From: Phlegmacium glaucopus
Taxonomy: Eukaryota; Basidiomycota; Agaricomycetes; Agaricales; Cortinariaceae
Reading direction: 5' to 3'
DNA: 64,000 nt
NCBI GenBank assembly: GCA_015039465.1
Contig: MU130361.1
Coordinates: 369,651 to 433,650, forward strand
Part shown: positions 12,367 to 24,100 of the stretch, in pieces
Layout of the letters: each line of letters begins with the position of its first letter
Numbering within the stretch: the first letter of the stretch is position 1
Translations under genes and position numbers: made by a program
The notes under the pieces: generated by a model
The model's input: the letters and a program-made list of their open reading frames with translations, nothing else
Database searches by the model: none
Told to the model about the DNA's origin: nothing

Positions 12367-13563
12367 GGTAGAGCAATGAAGTTAGGAAATCAAGCAAGAT
12401 ATATTTATAGTGTTCATCCAATGCAACTGATCATACTAATCCAAGATGACAGGGTGCATGATTGTAGTTGTGACCTGGCAGACCGAGGTGTTCTCGGGCT
12501 GAGAGCGATTTTTCGGACACGAGATGCCTAGAGCATGTGAATTGTCGTCATATACTCTCCATAGAAGTCCATACCACTCGTGAGGACGTAGTCAAAGTGG
12601 AAACCCATTCTCTTGAATAGTGCGCAGGCAGTGGGAGAAACCAAATGCCGATGATCCTACGGCCGCTCTGGCGTACGATTACGTCCGAGAGGCTTTAAAA
12701 AGGTAATGGCAGCGTTAACTTGGGTTTGGAGGCAGTTGTTCCGCGGGTACAGCACTGGTGACCGTAGGGTAATCATCATGCTTGGGAAGAAATGCAGGAG
12801 AGAATACCCTAGAATACTGGCCTCGGTCTTAGATTTTCGTCTGAGCTGGCATCATAATATCTGCGTGGAGGTCTATTAACTACTGCAAAATCGGCCAGTA
12901 CCACAGGGGACTCAAGACTGTTTGCAGGACGGATAATTAGGCTTCCATCATCTTGATACAAGGTTATCGACATAGGCTGGCAGTCCAACCTTCCAAAACC
13001 TTCTCATCGCCAACACGGACCTGGTTCCTTATTCGAGGTGTCGCTTTATGGTCCGAACTTCGAAGATGTCATGATCGACACAACTACCCATGCTGCCAGG
13101 AGACTATTCCCACCGATCTGGGCTGAAACCCCCCAAGCAAGGGCTGTCATAATAGATTGTCGAAGCTATCCAGAACCACAGTCTATCATCAATGATTAAT
13201 GATTGGTGGTAAGGAGTTTGTTTGGTCCTGTTGTGACCAAATCCCGCAATGCGTGACAAACCATCACATGGAATGTAACTGAGGACTTTTCATGATCAGT
13301 CTGTACATGAACGATCAACCACTGATCCAGTCAGCAGTCTCCGAAAATGATGAAAGAATAAACAAAATCAGCCCTCTGGATTTCAGAGGGTATGAAGTAG
13401 TGGCGCAACTCATATAAAATCATTATGTCATCAGCACAGTTTCTGGTCCTTGCCAATGAGTTCAGTAGAAAATATGTTCTGATTCGTCGAAAAGAACTTG
13501 AAATACATTGATCTCTGCCTAGGTCCTGGAATGAATTAAAATACGACAAATAACTGACTTTAC
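12367..13563. other. Intergenic, with an unexplained plus-strand open frame
   Basis: The first part (about 12370-12560) is the monooxygenase promoter; part of it recurs inverted near 24100-24230. At 12955-13198 a plus-strand frame of about 80 codons has protein-like composition (for example EVSLYGPNFEDVMIDTTTHA) but no Met start and no recognised family. It may be a relic exon. Nothing else is recognised. Confidence 0.4.
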
Positions 13564-16500
13564 TCAGGTCACATATCTGTACCCACTCCACTCATCTCCC
13601 TTCTCTCTCTTTGCTTCATCAACTGTGGCATAGCGTCCATTTATTTCATTACGAGCGTTATGGGTTTCCGCATGGGTTTCAATGATCTCGTCTCTTTCTC
13701 CTCTGTCTCGTCGTGCGTTTTCACGTTTGAGGAGGATTATGTACGTGGTCGATGCGATGAGGCCAAAGCAAATATACATAAGGACTAGACCTATAACAAT
13801 ATTGGATCAAAATCCAATATTTATGCATCAATTTATATGACGAATTACCATGTCCTATTGGAAGGGATAAGTGTTAGGCGCAAGTGACATTTCGATCAGA
13901 GTTCCTACGCACCTAATCGGTACCAGGGCTTATCCTTGGCACGGTACTATTTGTAATATTTCAGATACAAATCATCATGCATGTATCACCCGAAAACCAA
14001 GTGCGCACTTACCACATTGGAGCTTACAGCTCCATTAAGATTTCCACTGAATAAAGGCTGAGAATCATTCGATATATACTGATTTAAGGACTCACAAGCT
14101 AATCACCATCGCCAAGGAGACACTGCGCTTGTACGATCCTTCAACGTTATTCGAGACCCATGATCTGGGATGGCACATATAAATAAGGAACGTTTGCTTG
14201 TTAAAAAGCAATTGCCTACGCACATAGTATTTGCTTAAGAAGAAGCAATTATATTAGTTACGTCTCAGGACAATACCAGTTACACCAAACTCACGAATGA
14301 CGGGGTAGATTCCACTAGGCAAAAGTTAAATCATTGCAAAAAAATGGGCGAAGTAAAAGCTCACCATGCTGCCATATATACGGCAAAATATGAGAGGGCA
14401 GCATTCCTCGAGCAGATAAGGATGATGTAACCAGCCCCTCCTACGATTCGTTCCATGAATGCTGCACTCCAGGGAAGAAAAATATCGCCTTACCAATGCA
14501 CAAGAATACACTATCGTCAGATAAAATTAGCTCTTGAAGATATGATTGTGACGATGTATGACGAACATGTTAAAATAACCCCTCTGACCCCAACGATCTG
14601 CCAAAAATCCGACCGTACATGTCGCCATACACGCGAAAACATAGACTGGGACGGTAAGAAGATTTGCTGGGTTGGCCGTGAATCCTTAAAATAACAAAAA
14701 TCGTTGTAAGTATCGTCATTTTCAGGGTAGATAGTCGTACCAAGCTGAAGATTTTGATTCAGAACGAGAAATCAAGGGGAAAAAATCGTCGCATACCTGA
14801 TTAATGATGCTGGGCAAGAATAAAGAAAATGCGTAGAGCGGCATATCAGCCCCAACATACATAGCCACTATCTCGGATGTTTCAGAAATCATGACCAGCC
14901 ACAAAAGGTCACTGGCGACCCACTCCCAGTCCATGTCTTCCAATCTAACATACTCTTGAAGATATATTTCATTTTCAGGTTTTCTCCACCAGCACTGAAT
15001 TGGTCATCACTTTGCAGTCTGCGAATAACGACTGTTCTCTCTGCTTCTGTTAAGAATTTGGCAGTATCTGGGAAGTCTTGGATGATCCAGAATGAAGCGG
15101 CCCCAGCCAAGAAGGTGGCCAATCCTTCAATGACTACGGTAACATTTGGTTTAACAGCGAGCGAGCGAAGAAAGCGAGGAGACAAACTGAAGATCCAAGC
15201 CCAAGCTGGTTTTCCACCAACGCCCTCCATTTTCGAGATTGCAGCCTGCAGAAATCGTGATTTTTTCAGCAATTCTAACAAGTAAACAACGTACGGCAAG
15301 TAAACCGCCGAAAGCGCCCGACACCGTAGCTGCTGAAAAGAAGAGCGCTGCGCGAAGACCAAATTCCGAACGTTTGTACCAACTGTGACGGAGGTAAATT
15401 GCTAGGAATGTATACGCCTTGGTAGTCCATGCTTACCATGATAGATAGTAATTGACACCAGGGAATAATCCAGCCTCAAATGTTCCCAACAACCAACGCA
15501 TACCTTGAAAGACGTTAATTCACCATTCTGATAGAAGGTAAAGCTCACTCACCCATCAGTTGGGGGAAGTTATGGACGACACCTTGTAGGGTCTATGACA
15601 GTGATAAACTTTCAGAATAGAGATCACACAAATTGTAAGTCACCATCATGATACCCCAGAACAGCATTAGGAACGATAGCCAGAGTGATGGTCGAAGACG
15701 TTTCAAGAAAACGTTGGAAGGAACTTCGAATAGGGCATAACTGAAGAAGAAAATCTGAGGTAGATAGTTTATCATCGTGATACGCACAGTAATTCTCAAG
15801 AAGCATACCGTAAGCGTTAAGAGATATTGATTATCAGTCATGTGTAGGTCCTTTTCCAGATTGTACAACTATAAAATAAAGTCAATGTTAGATATCACTG
15901 AAAGCGTCTAGTGTTTTTGTTTCTCCACCTTGGCACTGTAGGAGAAGCATAAGTTTACAATTCACGCACAAACAAGGAAGATACACGCTCACTTTCCGAT
16001 ACTAGTACGATCCAAGAAACTTAGGAGGTATAGAAGCGACAACCATGGAATGAGAGCAAGATCGATTTTCCTTAATAATTTGCGCTCATCCACTCCACTC
16101 GTATCCACGTCTGCATTAAAGACCTGCTTCTCGTGAACCTCCGTTGAGATCGCCTCCTTGTCTGAGCTGTCGGGAGAGGGCGTTCTATTCTCCATGATTG
16201 TGGATAAAGTTGGCACAGGACGGGAGAAAAGAAGACCAGAAGACCAGGGTAATCAAATCCTGCAGCCTTGTGGTTCTTTTATCGATCCTCTGTAGTCGGC
16301 TGGTCCGGTATTATTCAGCCCTTTAGCCAATCTAAGTATATTCGCAAAATGATATGTGCCTGAAAGGAATGGGAGCAGTAGGTGGGGTAGTGCTAGGGAA
16401 TTATTAGCAAGAATAGGCAAGAATTAGCAGGAATTAGCTGGGACAAAACATGGGGACGACAAATAATAGGTCAGGCCTGGGAATAAGTTATTGTAGGGAT

Positions 16501-17420
16501 GATGGTACCTTTTCTATGTTGCTCCTCAAGATATTACCATCCTGTAAAGTTGTGAAGGGAACATCCTGTGAAGGGATTCCATCACTGCCGTTCTGTTCAA
16601 GGACGCTGAAATTTTAATTTCTTGCGGGCTCATGGGCTAACATCTCTTCCGCCGTTCATGTACAGTTGCGGGTTTACATGGGAAGAACACAATATGCGGG
16701 GGTCATGCGGGGTACATGGCAGTATCCGATAGACAAGTGATCGGTCTTGCGTCTCTCACGGGGTCGCCAATGGCATAAACGTTAAGCATATCCATATCAC
16801 AACTTAACCGAAGGATGCGCCGCCGTCGGGTCATGACCTGCCTTGACGATGCAAAAAGTACTAAACTGTGTTAGTTTCCACTCCAACCAGCTCCAACCAT
16901 AGCCAACAGAGCCAACCATCCGTCGGTAGCCATCGGGTGGCTTTGGGTAACCAAAAATGATTGCCGGGATAATTAGCCCCCTAAATGATGGTCGTCTATA
17001 AGTATCGCGCAGTCAACGCACAATGCTAGGCCTGGTGGGAACATCGTCCGGGTCATGCTGCCAATGGTCGTGCTTGTCGAGGCTTGTCGTCGACATGCGC
17101 ACCGAGTGCACAATCATGGACAGTCTTGTACTAAAGTCCATCACATGGGAGGGTAGTAGAGGGTAGTGCAAGGAATACACTTGCAAGCATGGCTCTGTCG
17201 TACTATGTATAAATGAAACCCGGACCTCAATGTCTACATCACGTGATGTTTCATCATAATACATGTCTGTGACCAACGCTCGCTTCTCTGTCACGCTCTG
17301 ACGGCGTGGCTCATTTCCTCTATACATTACCTTCTAAGCGCTTGTAATCCTCTCACGATGTCATGGGATTTGGGCCCACCTAAGGAGGCAGGGGAAGGGA
17401 GGGAAAGGATACTGGTGCAA
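13550..17420 (-). repeat. Segmental duplication, intact copy (partner 7340-9720)
   Basis: This copy contains the complete MFS transporter gene and about 1.2 kb of upstream sequence shared with the decayed copy. The two copies are in direct orientation and flank the flavin monooxygenase gene. Confidence 0.8.
13564..16195 (-). CDS. MFS transporter, Dal5/allantoate permease family
   Basis: A 12-helix major facilitator of the anion:cation symporter group, whose relatives carry allantoate, nicotinate, pantothenate and other small organic anions across the plasma membrane. The ATG at 16195 is chosen because the open frame upstream has only a non-ATG start. The first exons are 16195-15993, a 7-nt micro-exon 15935-15929 (TGCCAAG) and 15868-15809; together they give DRTSIGNAKLYNLEKDL in frame. 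Further family blocks follow: YALFEVPSNVFLKRLRPS, FEAGLFPGVNYYLSW, GGLLA, then EGLATFLAGAASFW and FLTEAERTVVIRRL. The tail KGDEWSGYRYVT is typical of the family. I verified frame for the first half; the later small exons are less certain. Its substrate is unknown. Confidence 0.85.
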
Positions 17421-19091
17421 GGGTGGAAAAGGGAAATTTGTCCATGTGATCCCAAGGCCCTTCAATCTTACTGTCTCTCCTACCATTTCTCACCGCTCAT
17501 GTTCTGTTCATATCTCTACGGAACCTGGAGAGCGCCTGGACGGCGATTAAACTGATTGTTGAACACTGTTTCAAGATTTCCCTGAGTTTGAACCGAGGTA
17601 TACTCACCCATTGGTGGTATGAATTCATGATCGTTCGACTCTGCTGCCCTCCCCTGCTCGTCGCGACATGTGCATCGGAGGCTCTGCTTTAGAATCTCCG
17701 TGACACCGATCATCAGACTCGAGAATCTACACGACTTCCATGCTCAAAGGCGCGGCGCTTTTCATATGGCCAAATGTTTTTATTTCATATCATGATATAT
17801 GAAGTCACTTGCCATATCCTGTGATGACCTCGCATCCTTTGCCACGAGTCAACCCTCGATCTCTACCACTTGCTGCTGGAAAAACGTGATCTCCTGAAGG
17901 CTTAATTTTAATATTCAATCAGTATTTAATCCTGATTGACATTAGCTCCGGCGGAAGGTTCAATTGTAATTTGTAACAAGTATAAACGCGAAATCGTTGA
18001 CCTCGATCGTACCCTTGTTGCAGCTTCTTCTTGTGTTGTTGATCCGGGGGAAATCACCGTTCCTGTCTTGTTGCCCTTTTACTTCACGCCATTGGATCGA
18101 GCAGGTAAGGGACTCTAATTTATTGCAAGTACAACGGAGTCTGGAACTTGTTTATACGAACTCTATCCAACACTCAATCAGATTGTTACCCACTCTGTCC
18201 CCAAATTGAATCTCGTTGAGGAAGGAATGGACAGATGTTGCTCCGGAGCTTATTGATTCTATATCCCACTCCAAACAAATGACTTGAAGCATGGTATCAT
18301 CATCGCTCAGCGACTTGATAACGGATCATCGATCATCGATCATCCCGCGGGCATCGGTTCATGAATTGGTTTCATCGACCTTCTGGTTCTCCACCAGTCT
18401 CCACCCAAGCAAAACGCTCGGAAGTTTTTTGAGAAATAACATTAAGTCAGCGGGAAAGCTCCTTCCGTAAGTCGTTGACGTCGAAAACGTTTGATGAGTC
18501 CATGTTTCATGTCAATGTGACCACTTGCATGTGTTTTTGCCATCATGTATATCACACAGCGGGCACTGCCGGTTGATACTATGCATAGTAAGAACGCCTA
18601 AAGAGTATTTGGCAGTGGCTCCTGCCCTCTCCTGCCGCAGACTCGGGATGGAAATTGCGATGCCTACGTAGACCCTGGAACGTTGGTGAGTAGTTCGGGG
18701 TCGGTCATCCGTACTCTTTCAATTGGGTAAAGTTTCTGTCATACTTCTCACTGAGGTTTATAAATATACTTTTGATATGCTCCGGCCGTCGAGTGTCGAA
18801 GGGTCTCGAAGTCGTTCAGTAACTTCAGTTCAACTAATGTTTACGAACATTAATATATGGAGACTCCAATGGTTGTCAAGGTGTTAGCCAGTAGCATTGA
18901 ACGGGTTTGAACTGAGGCTCGGCACGTTCGGCCGATACACTAGATCGTAACTCCAAATATGCATGAGGAAGCGCGTGCAAAATAACGCTGCATAGTGAAT
19001 GAACCGTAAAAAATACTTCAAGTCCGCTAATCGGTAGTACATTCTCGTCGTTGTTTGTTACTCTTGGCCTCTTGGCTATAAAATCTCAACC
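17420..19091. other. Intergenic region, no gene recognised
   Basis: Only short open frames occur and none carries a recognisable motif or consistent splicing. The final few hundred bases contain A/T-rich motifs and presumably the promoter of the REG1-like gene; a TATAAAA string lies only about 10 bp before its ATG, so it is unlikely to act as a TATA box. Confidence 0.4.
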
Positions 19092-22000
19092 ATGGAGCTC
19101 ATTCGGATCACTCCTTCCAACTTCGGTTCGGGTTATATCGCGACTGGAGCTGTACATATCCCCAAGGAACTGTATAGCGTAAGTCGATTGAAAGGTGACA
19201 GGTCTACCACACTACTGTATACCCCACGGGCCCATCCCAATTGAGGTTATTATGATGATCCGTGAGAGGACACTTGAGAGTGACCGTGACAAAAACAATC
19301 GATCTCCGCGCGGTCCGTGTCACTTGAACTCGAACAATATTCATTTTCCCTTTCATTTTCGTTTCTTCATGGCCAACTACCTCCCCGTCCTCCTGATATC
19401 AGTATCAACAAACGCTGTACCAGACGACTCATCCCTATCGACTCTCCCGAGAGCTCAGGTCGACTACCTTTCTCATGACTGGCAGGAGGAGGATGTGTGG
19501 AAGTCATGGCGCAAAATGACTCGTCAAAAGAACGAAATCGCAAATGGCATGCGTCTGGAGAACGCTTCCTGGAGAACATGGTGGAAACAAAGAAATAAAC
19601 TAAAAACAGTCTCTCCAGAGACACTCAATTGGTAGTTCTCTCGAGAATCTTACATCTATATTTTTTCGCTTATTTATTGTTTTTTTTTTTAAAAAAAAAA
19701 AAAGGTTAAAAGACTCTGATGTTACATGGTTGTATGGTCCGCTACACACCGCTGTAGATTGGACACCACCACCTAAACCACAGCCCGTTCCTAGCCTTAA
19801 TCCCGCTCCTGCACATGATCAGCTCGAACTTTTCTCACCTAACGCCACTCTCAATACCCAACCCCGCAAACCCATCCTCAAGCATCGCAGCATAAGTGAA
19901 CTCCTTACTTCGGACCTCATTTCTACTTCACCCGTATTCAGTCCCGTGGAATCCGAGGACGAGGGCTCAATATCGCCAACTGCTTCCTCCACTTCATTCC
20001 TTTCTTTCGCAGCCGGATACAAATCCAAACGTCCAATACTTACACACACAAAGAGTGATACTCATATCACACGTTGGGGCGCTAGTCGTTCTTTTCGGAA
20101 AGATTCTCCCCCGCGGATTGATCCTCCAGGCTTTGACGCATCAAAGTCTCAAAATCAGAGTCAGACACACGGGAACATCTCGTCACAGCTTGGTCCCATA
20201 CGTGGATCGGCATCCCAAGACTCCAGCTCTAGCGGAGGTGTAGGCCACACAAGTAGTAGCGGTGAGCGTCCCAAGAAAAAACATATCAGTTTCAATACCT
20301 ACGTGGAGCAATACATTGCCATTGAGAAGCCCAAGAAGAATACATCAGGTTTCTTTGGCCCTAGTCAGGAGGGAAATTGGGTTACTGGCAGAACAACCTA
20401 TCCAATCGATGATGGGTGAGTTTCTTTTCATCTGGATTTTTCCTGTCAACGATATGAACCCGTGGCCGTAGGTACGAAGAGGATGAAGAGGATTCCGAAG
20501 AAGACACTAAACAGGTTCATAAACGAGATACCCCCATTATGAGGAGCTATACAGGATCTCCCGATGAGGACGAGGATGATGGCGTTATTGAAATGCGATC
20601 CTCTTCGCATCGAAACCATACCAAGACAAAGCTTTCAGTTCGGTCCCAATCGAAAGTTTCCACGGCATCTTCTTCCTCTTCTACCTCCACTGCTTCCACC
20701 AGTAGTACGAACAGCTCCCACGCCAGCACCGATACCACCTCTCCTGCTGGATCTCTCTCCCCTTCCCGAATACATCGAAAAACCTCCTCATCGTCTTCTA
20801 CCGCTACGCCCCGCAGAAACAGTTCCAGTACATACCGCCCCTCCGTAAACTCATATACCACACGTCGAGGCCAACCCCCGCCCTTCATACGTACCCCATC
20901 TGAGCACGTTCATTTTACTATCGCCCCGATTGCTCCTGCGATTCTGAAAACAACTGGAGTATGGTCAGAGAGCCTTGGGGATGAAGGAGGGAGCGATGAT
21001 GGTTTTGGAAGCTGGAACACGAAGGGTACGTGGTTCCGGCAAGATACCTCCGCTGGTAATGGGAAGAAAGGGAAGAGTAAGGCCACTGAGCTTTATGAAT
21101 CTTTCGGGATGTGTGGAGGTAGTGATAAGGAAGGGCAAAGCTCAGACGGGACATCTGTCGAGCTCGTTTATGTTCCTCCATTTAGGAGCAACTATAGTCT
21201 TGGGATGGGACGGATGGGAGATGACGATGATGATGGCGACGGAAGGTATGAAGAGGACGAGTATAAAGAGCCAGAGGAACATCAGGATGTGATAGATAGG
21301 GTGGCCCAGGGGGCTGCCGAATGGGATGTTTACCACCACCCAACGGGTGTTACCGATGGAATTTCTATAGCTTCCACGTCTTCCCCTCCTATGACGGCCC
21401 CAATACCTATTGCGAGCGTGCGCAGTCCTACCCCCGCTCTGCCCACTGTCGTCGTTGATGATCAGACCACCACCGCATTGTCATTCTCAGGACAGATTAA
21501 AAGCAGAGGTGGTTCAAGACCGGAAAATCGACAGCGGTCTAGTGTGGACGAAGAGGATGCGTATGACTTCTTCAGCGGTCTCGATTTGGACGGAGATTGT
21601 TCTTATGCGCGGAGAGGCGGTCGGGGATGCGACAGGGGTGGGTCTGTTCCTTCACAGTCGTCGCCTGGTGCTGCTGCACTTGGTGGTGGATTTTCTACTA
21701 GCGGGAGTGAGAGACAACGCGAAAGGGAAAGAGAGCGGCGTAAGGTCGTACCAGGTGGAGAGGAGAGGCAATCTAGGTCAAGGTCAAGATCGCAGAGCCG
21801 CACGCCTTCCCCTGCATTTATCTCTTCACCTGTGTCCACGGCACCTGCGCCGACGACGTTAAATGGTCAGGCGCAAGGTGGGAGGAGAAGAAGTTCTTCT
21901 GCTTCAGCAACGCCTTCTGGTCCTGCATGCTTCATGCCTACCAGTTTTTTGACTGGTGATTTGCTTTCCCCTCCTTCACAACGTGGCCGTGCTCCAATAC

Positions 22001-23133
22001 AACCGCAATCCCAGTCGCAGTCGCGTGGCAGGTCAAGTACACGTACAGCGTCGACTTCTTCATGGGAAGGAGAAAGCGGTTCGTCAGTCGGAAGCAGTCC
22101 AATGGGGAGTTTGAGCCCTGATGGATTAGTACGGGCTGGTGGTCGAGAGAGAGAGAGAGAGAAGGAGAGGGAAAAGGAGAGAGGTATGGAAAGGAGGGGC
22201 AGAGAGAGGACATCTGGGAGGATGTTAAGCGCTAGTGAGGTGTTAAACACCAGTGAGGTTGAGAGCGCGGCTAGTTCTGGAGTTCGTGCTGGAAGTGGAT
22301 CGTCGAGCACTAGTACCACTCGCGATGCTGGTGGAGCTAGTGGTCGAGTAGCGACGGATTCTAATTTTTCTTCGACGACTTCGTCATGCTCGTCCTCTAC
22401 GAGCACTGTCATGGGACCTCCACCGTCTAAAGCTATTAGCGTCAACATTAGCCCGATCAATGAGGATCAGGAGCATAGACCAAGCTTTCTGCAACAACAA
22501 GAAGTAGAACATATGCGCCGTGCAGAGGAGGAGCAGAGAAGAAAGGTACATCCCACACCATCAAGTTCTCCTGCGCTAGGGATGAAGACGTCAGTGCCTC
22601 CCGGAGCTAGAAGTGGAGTGTTTGAAGAACACGCTACCCTCGATCAGAAATATAAGGCTCAGGGCAGCACACCTAGCGTCAGTAGTGGTACGATCCCTAC
22701 GGGGACGACTGCTCCCAGTATGGCTGAACTGATATTGTCTATTCCGCCACCGCCAACGCCACCTTCCTCACCTACACTACCACATGCTGGTGGTGTAGGT
22801 CACACGCGCTCCTCTTCTTATAGCGAGAGTGCACCACACTCTACAGCGCTGCTATCACCCTCCAAGCTTCGGCCACCTCCTCTCATCCCTCCACCCCCTG
22901 TTCCAGCGAAACCAAGCACTTCTTTCACAGCTGTATCCTCCTCATCGCCTGCTAGCCCCATTATCAGTGCCATTACCACCACCACCACCACTTCTAATAA
23001 AGGATTGCCTTCGCCCACTTTTGCTACCCCAGGCGAGCACACCATTGTGGGCAAGGCGGTAGACATCGTTTCCAGTGCTGGAGCGTTCCTGGGACTGTGG
23101 CAACATAGCTCAATTCCAGAGGGGTCATGTTAA
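19092..23133 (+). CDS. REG1-like protein phosphatase 1 regulatory protein (DUF1752 domain), 4 exons, 1210 aa
   Basis: The family of S. cerevisiae Reg1 targets PP1 (Glc7) in glucose and nitrogen signalling. Exons are 19092-19178, 19459-19631, 19705-20415 and 20472-23133; the sum is 3633 nt and stays in frame. The fungal DUF1752 (AreA GATA-like) domain spans about residues 30-100. It is recognised by VDYLSHDWQEEDVWKSWR, RLENASWRTW and KLKTVSPETLNW, continuing into DVTWLYGPLH. A PP1-docking RVxF-type motif, KHISF, followed by NTYVEQYIAIEKP, is near residue 280. An acidic DDGYEEDEED patch follows. The long C-terminal part (about 330-1200) is Ser-rich, with R/E- and RS-like tracts and polyproline runs, and is probably disordered. 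The first intron is unusually long (280 nt). The second ends in a poly-T/poly-A tract. Confidence 0.85.
19679..19704 (+). repeat. Poly-T/poly-A palindromic tract at an intron acceptor
   Basis: A run of about 11 T is followed directly by about 13 A and the acceptor AG, inside the second intron of the REG1-like gene. It can fold into a perfect A-T hairpin in the transcript, and it places purines where a polypyrimidine tract is normally expected. Confidence 0.7.
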
Positions 23134-24100
23134 CTGTTATCACTCCACCCTTTTCTATCATTAAATTATACTAATCGTGCAAATCATGGCTTGTTTTCAA
23201 CTTTGTACAGTGTTAGCACCCAATGATCTTTCCTATTCTTTCTACTTGGCCTCTTGAGTCTCTACTGTAGCTATTTGAAGGTGTCTGGACTCTGTATATA
23301 TTTACTGTATACTTATACCCAGTTCTGCTATCTTTTAGGTTTTTCCTTTACTATGTTCTCCGCAGGTACTACTTCCTCAACATGTAGCTGGATAGTCTTT
23401 TTTGGGCGCTTTACATAATATTTCAAATTGCATGATCACAAGTTGTGTCTGTTTCTGTACTCGGGGCTCGAGGATCTTAAGTAGGAATCACAGAGGCCTC
23501 CGCTCTGATCCTCTGCTGATCCTGCGGAATAAATCCGGGCAGGAATATTGTTTTTGGCGTGGCATAATAAAAGGATGGAATTTGCCGAATGTACTGCATA
23601 GTCGGAGCTCCTGGAACTCCCTAAAAGGCCCGCGCAGTCTGTTCCGAAACTCGTACCCAAGTCCCACGATTGTCTGGAGTCGAACGGGTTCTACTTCCAC
23701 TTGTGCTGAATTCTGCTGGGAAACCACTTGCTAGTAGTACTAGTACTAGCCTGAAGTTCTTTATGGCATGTCGCAAGCGCATACCCGATGAATTCTCTTC
23801 AGTGCCCAATCGCAATTGTTTTCTGTTTTGGCCGTACATACCAGTGGCGGCCTACAATAAACTTAAAGAAGCCTAGTCGACGTAGGAGTGGTAGCTTTCT
23901 TCGACCTTGAGCGGCATAGACCGTAGGAATCTTATCTTTTCTTGGGCATGTTATTTTACATCCACCAGACTCCGGGGAACAACTGACTCTTCACCTAAAC
24001 TACACAAGCTAACTTGGGACATAATCTGGATCGCAGGATCCATCGGCATTTGGTTTCTTCGGCTACTTGCGCTCCATTCAAGCAAATAGGTTTCTGGCAC
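23134..24100. other. Intergenic region, no gene recognised
   Basis: The region holds the 3' flank of the REG1-like gene and short meaningless frames. A GAGTCGAACGGG string near 23680 superficially resembles a tRNA T-loop complement, but no cloverleaf can be built around it. Confidence 0.4.

Noticed and set aside
19077..19083. TATAAAA as a TATA box for the REG1-like gene
   Set aside because: It is only about 10 bp from the chosen ATG, too close for a functional TATA box unless the real start is downstream.
21867..22460. 197-codon minus-strand frame
   Set aside because: It is antisense to the Ser/Arg-rich repeat-like part of the REG1-like gene. Such biased sequence often stays open on the opposite strand.
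23640..23720. Possible tRNA because of a GAGTCGAACGGG string
   Set aside because: Neither strand gives a 5-bp T stem with matching anticodon and acceptor stems.
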